The position numbers and the translations under genes are program-made. The notes beneath the pieces are model-generated. The model worked only from the letters and a program-made list of their open reading frames with translations, did no database searches and was not told where the DNA came from. Shown here piece after piece: positions 58,146-64,000 of a DNA stretch of 64,000 nt; positions within the stretch are counted from its first letter, which is position 1, and each line of letters starts with the position of its first letter. Source of the stretch: Brachynemurus nebulosus (lineage: Eukaryota; Arthropoda; Insecta; Neuroptera; Myrmeleontidae); contig JAPWDM010000001.1 of NCBI GenBank assembly GCA_035578155.1, forward strand, positions 7,156,670-7,220,669. The letters run 5' to 3'.

Positions 58146-58290
58146 TTTAGTGAATATTATTTTTGGCTTCTAGGGACCTCAAAACAAAGTTTTGCAATAG
58201 TCCCGGGTTCAAATCGTGTCATGACAGTGGCTGTAATAGCTGATTTTCCGTTCGAAAATTCGCTAAAATTTATTATTTCAGAGAATTAAC
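57745..58290 (-). repeat. (TA)n-family repeat, copy 5 (full-length, inverted)
   Basis: It begins with ATACCCCTGTCGCAGCATCC, continues through the complement of copy 1 in the same order, has (TA)n at about 58084-58141, and ends with TTCAAATCGTGTCATGACAG and the GAAAATTCGCTAAAATT block. Together with copy 1 it defines the family's extent. Confidence 0.72.
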
Positions 58291-59170
58291 CCACGGAATC
58301 AAATTTCAACTTTGTTTTGTTTTTTTAAAGTATCACTTTAAGTGGGTCTTCTCTAGTCTAGGGAGCAAAACTAATAAAAAAAAAAAAAACTATTAATATT
58401 TTTACTGCCCATTTGTTTGCCACTTAAAAAGCTAAAGATAAAATTTCAAGTTATTGAAATAGGAATTGCTAGTAGTCCACTGTTTTGGAAGACGTAGTTT
58501 TGAGAAAAACTTGAAAACGCAAGTAAAGTTTCAAAACACGTTTGACATGTTCAAAATTTTTAAATATATAATAGACAATTTTTTCTTCGTTCGCTAGATG
58601 TTAATAAAATAAAAAATCATAGAAAAAATTAAAAATTCATCTACACTGATTAAAAGATGTGTTATTTGTTATTTTAAGGATATGACAGATGAACAAACAA
58701 AAATTATTGAATTATAAGGTATCCGCTCCTGATAGTTGGCTACGAAACCCTTAACAATAAAACTCTATTCAGTGCTAACACTACATTTTATAATTTTCAA
58801 CAAATAATGATTTTCCTTGAATTTTAATTATTCTTAAAATAATACTGTAATAGAAAGACTTTGAATTTTATTCTTAAAACGCTTTATTGTACTTTTAAAA
58901 TTACCGTCTATAATTTAAAGATAATAGTAAGATAATTATTTTCTAGAACTTTATATAAATTAGATTATGTTCAAAAACTAAAACAACAGTCTAATATAGA
59001 TATATCTATAATAATATGATGCTCTGAATATTTCATGATACCATCTCACTGACCGTGAAATACAAATAAATTACGGCATGCACGGAATGAAATCAAAAAG
59101 TGACTATATTTGCATATTTTTAACCAACCGTTTGCTTATATGTAGCAGAAATAACATAGTTTACATACAG

Positions 59171-59250
<80 letters not shown>

Positions 59251-59270
59251 AAGTGGTCCAGAATTATGTA
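58291..59270. other. Gene-free interval with (TA)n
   Basis: (TA)n fills about 59172-59247. A frame at 59078-59347 runs through it and is not credible. Confidence 0.55.
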
Positions 59271-59932
59271 CCGTAATTGGAAGAGCTCGTAGTACGATTA
59301 AAAATAATGGTACCTTTTCATGTACACCTTTTTTCAAAACTCAATAATAAGGGTGATACAACTCTGTAAAAGGGGTGAAACGAAAACCATCTTTTTTAAA
59401 ATATATTCCAAACCCTTTGGATACCGGATTGATATTTTAGGGGTACTTATTTTGCGTTAGGAGGATTAAATTTATGTCAACACTTATTCCACCACTCATG
59501 ACTAAGGGGTGGTTTTGGGTAGTAAGTGTGAGTTATCACGTCTTTTCTTTTTTAATTTGCAACTCATTCCTCAGACAAGTTCACGCAAAAAAGGTATACT
59601 TTATATTTCCAGGTATGTTATATTTCGATAAATATTACCGTTTTCGAGTAATTTAAAGTAAAAGTATCTATTTCCAAATTATCCCCTAATCATAAGTGAT
59701 CGAATAATTGATACCATAAATTTAATTATTTTAATGTTCATACGCACCCCTGGAATATTAATCCAGTTATCAAAAGCTCCTAAAAAATTTTAAAAAAAAT
59801 TAAGTCGGTTCCTTTCGACACCTCTACATTTTACCCCTCTGCTTTATCTCCCTTATTATTGAGTTTTGGAAAAAAGTGTAGATGAAAAGGTACCATTATT
59901 TTTGAACATACTATCAGCTCCAGCAATTACGG
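59271..59932. mobile_element. Foldback MITE with about 100-bp inverted ends
   Basis: CCGTAATTGGAAGAGCTCGT and AATAATGGTACCTTTTCATG, then CAAAACTCAATAATAAGGG, at 59271-59355 are mirrored in order at 59848-59932 (CCCTTATTATTGAGTTTT ... GCAATTACGG). The interior has no gene. Confidence 0.75.
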
Positions 59933-61140
59933 TAATCATCACAGCAATCAAATGGTAAAACTTATATTACATAGAAAAGGTTTGTAAATTGATTATTGCT
60001 GTTAAATTTCACATTTGTCGATACCAAAAATTTTTCGGTGCTCAATATTTCGTTAAATGATGTATTCTAGTGTTAACTGCAAACATCAAACTTGTGTTTA
60101 GGTACACAAAAATGTTTATCGACATCGAAAATTCCGATAGTGAATATCTTGTAAACAGTTCTACACGGTTAAAAATCTTGGACTAATTTTTTAATCCAAC
60201 CTTAACTTACTGAAAAAACTAAATATTAAAATACTAAAAATAAATCTTGTCCTTATATTAAAATATTTCCAATATTTTTTGATATTCAGATTTAATCTAA
60301 TTATATTATTTTCCATAATTTAAACCATTTTTGATTAAAATATAATACAAAATTATTGAAATCATAAAAACCAAACCAAAAAATACTAAAACCTAATCCA
60401 AATTATATACATTTTTTAATTCCAAATTAAAGAATACTTAGATTTTAATCTTAATTTGGATTAAATCAATCAGATCAGTGTTTTGTGTTGTGTTAGTGAC
60501 ACGTGCATACCCAATTTGTTATTATGTCCTTCTCACTCCAACCCATTTAATTTTCAGTATTGTTTTCTCTGTTGGTCAATTAATATTTAACATCAAGGAC
60601 ATTTCTCACGGAATATGAAAATATGTAGGTACATATATGTATGTATATACCTAAATGCATCACCAGTCTACACAAACAGGACTCCTTGCTTTTTCGTTCA
60701 ATTATTTTGTTTATTTTCGTAACTTCGGTCGGGCTAAAAACATTTAAATATAAAAGTGCTTGAATATTTAAAATTAAAAATGTAATTTCAATTCTTAAAC
60801 GTTTGTATAGTCATTGCCGTTATTAAATAAATTACTGTTCATTCGCAAAATATTTTCTTTTTATTGAAATTTTGATACAACTGACATGGATTCCTGAAAT
60901 AATACTTGATATTGTTTATCAATATGAAAATTCAAATTATTTTTTAACTCAGGTGTTTATACAAGGTACGTAATATCGATTTTAAGTATAAAACGATATA
61001 CGGAAAAATAAAGTATTCTGATTTTTTTTATCTATTTTCTAGGTGCGTAACTACTATGGTATCGTTTGATGTAAAACATAGCTGATTTTGATAATGGAAT
61101 GATTATTGATAGATGAGCCGTATCGTAATTTAGATAACGT

Positions 61141-61195
61141 ATCTCCCCCGTTTGGATCGAACTCAAGATCTACCAGACAAGAGCGAAATGTTCTG
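61141..61195 (-). other. Possible decayed tRNA-like segment
   Basis: On the minus strand CTGGTAGATCTTGAGTTCGA then TCC gives a good Pol III B-box match (GAGTTCGATCC). No A box or full cloverleaf was established. It could be a SINE remnant. Confidence 0.25.
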
Positions 61196-61277
61196 ATTTT
61201 TATTTATATCAAAATTTAAATTATTTACTCGGACAACTTCGGCGTAGCAGTCAGCATAGAATTTAAGCACTTCAGTT

Positions 61278-61480
61278 ATGTGGTAAGTCTTTGCAACTAA
61301 GATTTAACAATAATTCTACTAACTTTCCTCTTTATTTACAGGTTTTATTCTACCATTAAGAAAAATTATAGTTCAAGAAAAAGGAAAAAATCAGAAGAAT
61401 CTACTGAAAACGTTCAAGAAGAAACAGACCATGAGCTAAGCCCGGAAGATCTAATTTTTTTTTTTTTAAAGTTCACTTTA
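61278..61480 (+). pseudogene. Short spliced-looking frame inside the element
   Basis: ATG TG at 61278 is followed by a GTAAGT donor (61283) and a TTTATTTACAG acceptor ending at 61341. The joined frame continues FYSTIKKNYSSRKRKKSEES and STENVQEETDHELSPED before a T run and a stop. The basic then acidic composition with correct splice signals suggests a captured or decayed exon. No family is recognised, and the 59-bp intron is short but possible in insects. Confidence 0.3.
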
Positions 61481-61984
61481 TAAAATTCATTGTTTATTGT
61501 AAAAAAAATCAATAAAATGTTGGTAATACAAAAATGCAATTGAGTTTCAATATAACCTTCATTACAATATTTAGTAATTAAAATATTAGATTTTAATACA
61601 GACAATATTAAAATTTCAAACCAAAGAAACCTATCTTTTAGTACATATTTGGTTTAAATTATAATCCACCGTTACTTATTTTTAATACCTTTTGAGTTTA
61701 GAATCGTAATATACATAGTATTAGTTTGCAATACAACTGGAATAAAATTTGGTTTGGTGACTCTAATCCAAGTTCAATTAATTTTTAATATCAGTTATAT
61801 TGCAATGAATTTTTTAATATAAACAACCGATTAGATTTTAATAAAATTTTGGTGTTGCCATATATGTAACCTCTGTAGATTACTTATTAATCCTATATTT
61901 TTAACCGTGTACTTAAGGTAATTCGTAAATGGATTAATGAAAAATCAAAAGGAATCCAAAGAACCAAAGGAAATTCTTTTCTAA

Positions 61985-62560
61985 CTTTAAAATACCCCTG
62001 TCGCAGCATCTGCATAACATAGCGAATTTCCAAATATTGGGCACTGGCGGATCTGATCTAAGACCTGTACCTGTTTAAAATAGTTTAGCTTTCTTTAGAG
62101 TAAAAGAATTTTTAACATCGCATCGGCTAGGTAATTAGTTTTGGTATTTTGGGACCCAAGAACCCGAACGGGTTTTGTGCAGCATAGTTGTATCCATCTA
62201 AAATAATTTAGTTCTCTGGCAGTGAAAAAATTTTTAGAATCGATTCGGTAGCTTATTTCTGGCGTTTTCGAATCTGCAAGATCCCGGTGGACCTCATTAA
62301 AAAATCAGTTCGAGCATATATTCTAAGCGGAGGATATTTTACCTTTCTAACAGTAAAAGTATTTTCAAAACCCATTTTGTAGCATTCTACGCCGCATTTG
62401 CATCCGCAGGACAGTTGTGGATCTCAGATAACACAACCTGTACCTATCTAAAATAGTTTACTTTGGTAATAGTGAAAAAATTTGCAAAATCGGTCAGTTA
62501 TTTTATTTTTGACACTTTTGGGTCCCACTGACGCCGCCGGAGCTTTCATAACGTAATCTA
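61985..62560 (-). repeat. (TA)n-family repeat, copy 6 (inverted, subrepeat-rich)
   Basis: It opens with AATACCCCTGTCGCAGCATC and CATAACATAGCGAATTTCCA. About four units of roughly 135 bp follow, each with TACCTATCTAAAATAGTTTA and GTGAAAAAATTT and a TTTTGGGTCCC-type block. The same units occur in the 3' half of copy 2 (19735-20110). Confidence 0.65.
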
Positions 62561-62933
62561 TATCTTATTAATAGATTTGAGCGTTACTTTATAGTATTCC
62601 ATATTTGTAAATAATAAACAAATACTTTACTTTGCAAAATACCACTTTTATTTTTGAAACTGTGACAATATTGTTTCGAACCGTTAGTTCATTTTCAAAC
62701 AGGATAAAAATTATATTCGATACATGCCCTTATATACTAATTTTATCTACCTATACTTATGAAGGGGAGTGGTATATGGTGTGGAAGTGGAAGGGGCGTA
62801 ATGGGAGAATCCGAAAAACAAGAAAAACAAGATTATATTATATGTGGCAAATGCAAGCAAACACGTGACAAAAGATTGAAATTGACAAACAAACAATATT
62901 ACAGAAAAACACAATTTTAAAGGTTTAATTAAA
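62561..62933. other. Gene-free interval
   Basis: A 78-codon rightward frame (62632-62868) has no recognisable feature. Confidence 0.45.
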
Positions 62934-63281
62934 TTATAATATTGAAAATAAAGTTGAACTGCAGATATCGGTGTAGTCCTTTAAAAGGTGATCGGAGTTA
63001 TGTTTATTTATTTCTATTTCTTCTAGGATTGTTAACTTCTGTCCTTTGTTTGCCTCGTGTAGCACGGTAATTTCCCGTTCTGGTGTGTGTCCAGTGTCAA
63101 TTAAATGCCTCGCAAAAGCAGAGTCGGATTTCTTATTTCTATAGGATCTGAAATGCTCTGCTCTCCGTGTTTCAAAGTTTCTGCCAGTTTGACCGATGTA
63201 AAAACTATTACAGTCTTGGCAGTTTAATTTGTAGATACCCGATTTTTTAAGTTTATCAATTTTTGTTTTATTGAAAAATAT
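62934..63281 (-). pseudogene. Penelope-like element GIY-YIG endonuclease fragment
   Basis: The minus strand is open for 115 codons to a stop at 62934. It reads SGIYKLNCQDCNSFYIGQTG then RNFETRRAEH, the GIY...YIG nuclease core with the catalytic Arg and following Glu/His region. AFARHLIDTGH and ILEEIEINKHN follow, ending DICSSTLFSIL. The CxxC between GIY and YIG and the conserved C-terminal tail are hallmarks of Penelope-like retroelements. The reverse transcriptase that should precede it is missing: an in-frame stop at 63282-63284 and a hammerhead motif lie there instead. It is therefore a truncated remnant. Confidence 0.85.
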
Positions 63282-63321
63282 TTAAAGTTCGATTACTTTG
63301 TCTATGTCACGAATTAAAAGT

Positions 63322-63371
63322 TATTTTTACTGAACGCGTTTTCAACCTTTCGGTCATCCTCAGAGTAGAAA
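63322..63371 (-). ncRNA. Hammerhead ribozyme motif of a Penelope-like element
   Basis: On the minus strand the core CTGAGGA (63363-63357) is followed by a stem II GACC-GAAA-GGTT (one extra T before it), then GAAA (63343-63340). Stem III is formed by A-AC and GT-T around a GC loop. Cleavage would fall after C at 63332. Stem I pairs TTTCTACT (63371-63364) with AGTAAAAA (63331-63324), 7 of 8 bases. All invariant core bases (CUGANGA, GAAA, UH) are present. Penelope-like elements are known to carry such ribozymes in their terminal repeats. Confidence 0.7.
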
Positions 63372-64000
63372 GATGAAAATAATTAATGGGAATTTATACA
63401 CGGAGAGAAAATTCCTATAAAAATTACTGTGCTCAGCACTACAATCGACGTGTAAAAGGCGAACATATTAAATTCTGTAAGGTAAAAATATAAAGATTAT
63501 AATTAATCATAAAAAATTTAAAGGATGGAATGTTCTTTTCGTAATATTATCTCCGTAAAATTTGTAAAACAGCACAGTAAAAAGTTCCATTACCGACAAA
63601 AAAATAATTTTTAATTGTGTTCATTAAAAAAATTACCATGCTAACATGCTAATAATAGAAAGAAAAAAAACAGAAAGAAGGTTGGTTGTGTTGGGATCGC
63701 TGGAATGAAATGTACCTCAATCAGCGAGTTACATGGGTTACATGCGAACCATACGTGTGGACTGTGGAAGAAACTTTGTCAGACAGCTCGCAGCAAGCAC
63801 CTTGACGCAGCTATTAGTCAGTTGCTTTTACACTCTCTTAGGATGATGTCATCGTTTAATTCATCTTTTTGTTATTTACCTATCTTTAGTATATGTATTA
63901 GAATTATATTGTTGGCAATCATTTTTGTATACATGTTTTTACAGGTACAGTGCAACCAATATAAGGTCGCGAGTCAGATACGCAAATGAAAGAGTACGAC
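63372..64000. other. Right edge of window, nothing firm
   Basis: A block starting ACACGGAGAGAAAATTCC (63399) may be a transposon end. The 94-codon frame at 63705-63989 shows no recognisable domain and runs to the window edge. Confidence 0.4.

Larger units (their letters stand above)
60163..61910. mobile_element. Element with ACACGGTTAAAAAT inverted ends
   Basis: ACACGGTTAAAAAT at 60163 is mirrored by ATTTTTAACCGTGT ending at 61910. Related TTAATCC / GGATTAAA blocks lie inside both ends. A short intron-containing frame sits near the right end (61278-61480). The family is unknown. Confidence 0.5.

Overview
The window is AT-rich, repeat-crowded eukaryotic nuclear DNA, most likely from an insect and possibly a hemipteran. 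Evidence: hAT, pogo-like and TTAA-flanked elements, RTE-like and Penelope-like retroelement debris, many (TA)n tracts, and arthropod-type core promoters (TATA box about 31-35 nt upstream of a TCAGT-like initiator). The taxon is inferred from style only. No convincing host gene was found.

The centrepiece is a complete Maverick/Polinton, a giant self-synthesising virus-like DNA transposon, at 20499-37478 (16,980 bp). It has near-identical terminal inverted repeats of about 1.24 kb that begin 5'-AG, and a perfect 6-bp target-site duplication (GTTTTG at 20493-20498 and 37479-37484). Leftward genes encode a conserved protein with an exonuclease-like C-terminus, a double-jelly-roll major capsid protein, a 63-aa protein, a penton-like minor capsid protein, an adenovirus-type cysteine protease, a phospholipase-A2-domain virion protein and a 99-aa protein. 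Rightward genes encode the packaging ATPase, a 326-aa virion-like protein, a fibre-like coiled-coil protein and a DDE integrase with a chromodomain. The last leftward block encodes a 251-aa Cys-motif protein and a protein-primed type DNA polymerase B. The polymerase carries an endonuclease VII-like zinc module and appears to have a small spliced 5' exon. All reading frames are open, so the insertion looks recent and possibly functional. The genes divide into virion assembly (capsid proteins, protease, ATPase, PLA2, fibre) and replication/integration (polymerase, integrase).

Left flank (1-20492): two TTAA-flanked repeats (one with a nested pogo derivative holding a frameshifted HTH remnant), a 1.25-kb foldback, several hAT non-autonomous elements with 8-bp duplications, a satellite array, a possible solo LTR, an RTE-like tail and copies of a dispersed (TA)n-containing family.

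Right flank (37485-64000): a 2-kb palindrome interrupted by a pogo deletion derivative, a hAT element that carries the same satellite as the left flank, a poly(A)-tailed retroposon with a 13-bp duplication, more hAT and TTAA elements, foldback repeats, and a Penelope-like GIY-YIG fragment beside a hammerhead ribozyme motif.
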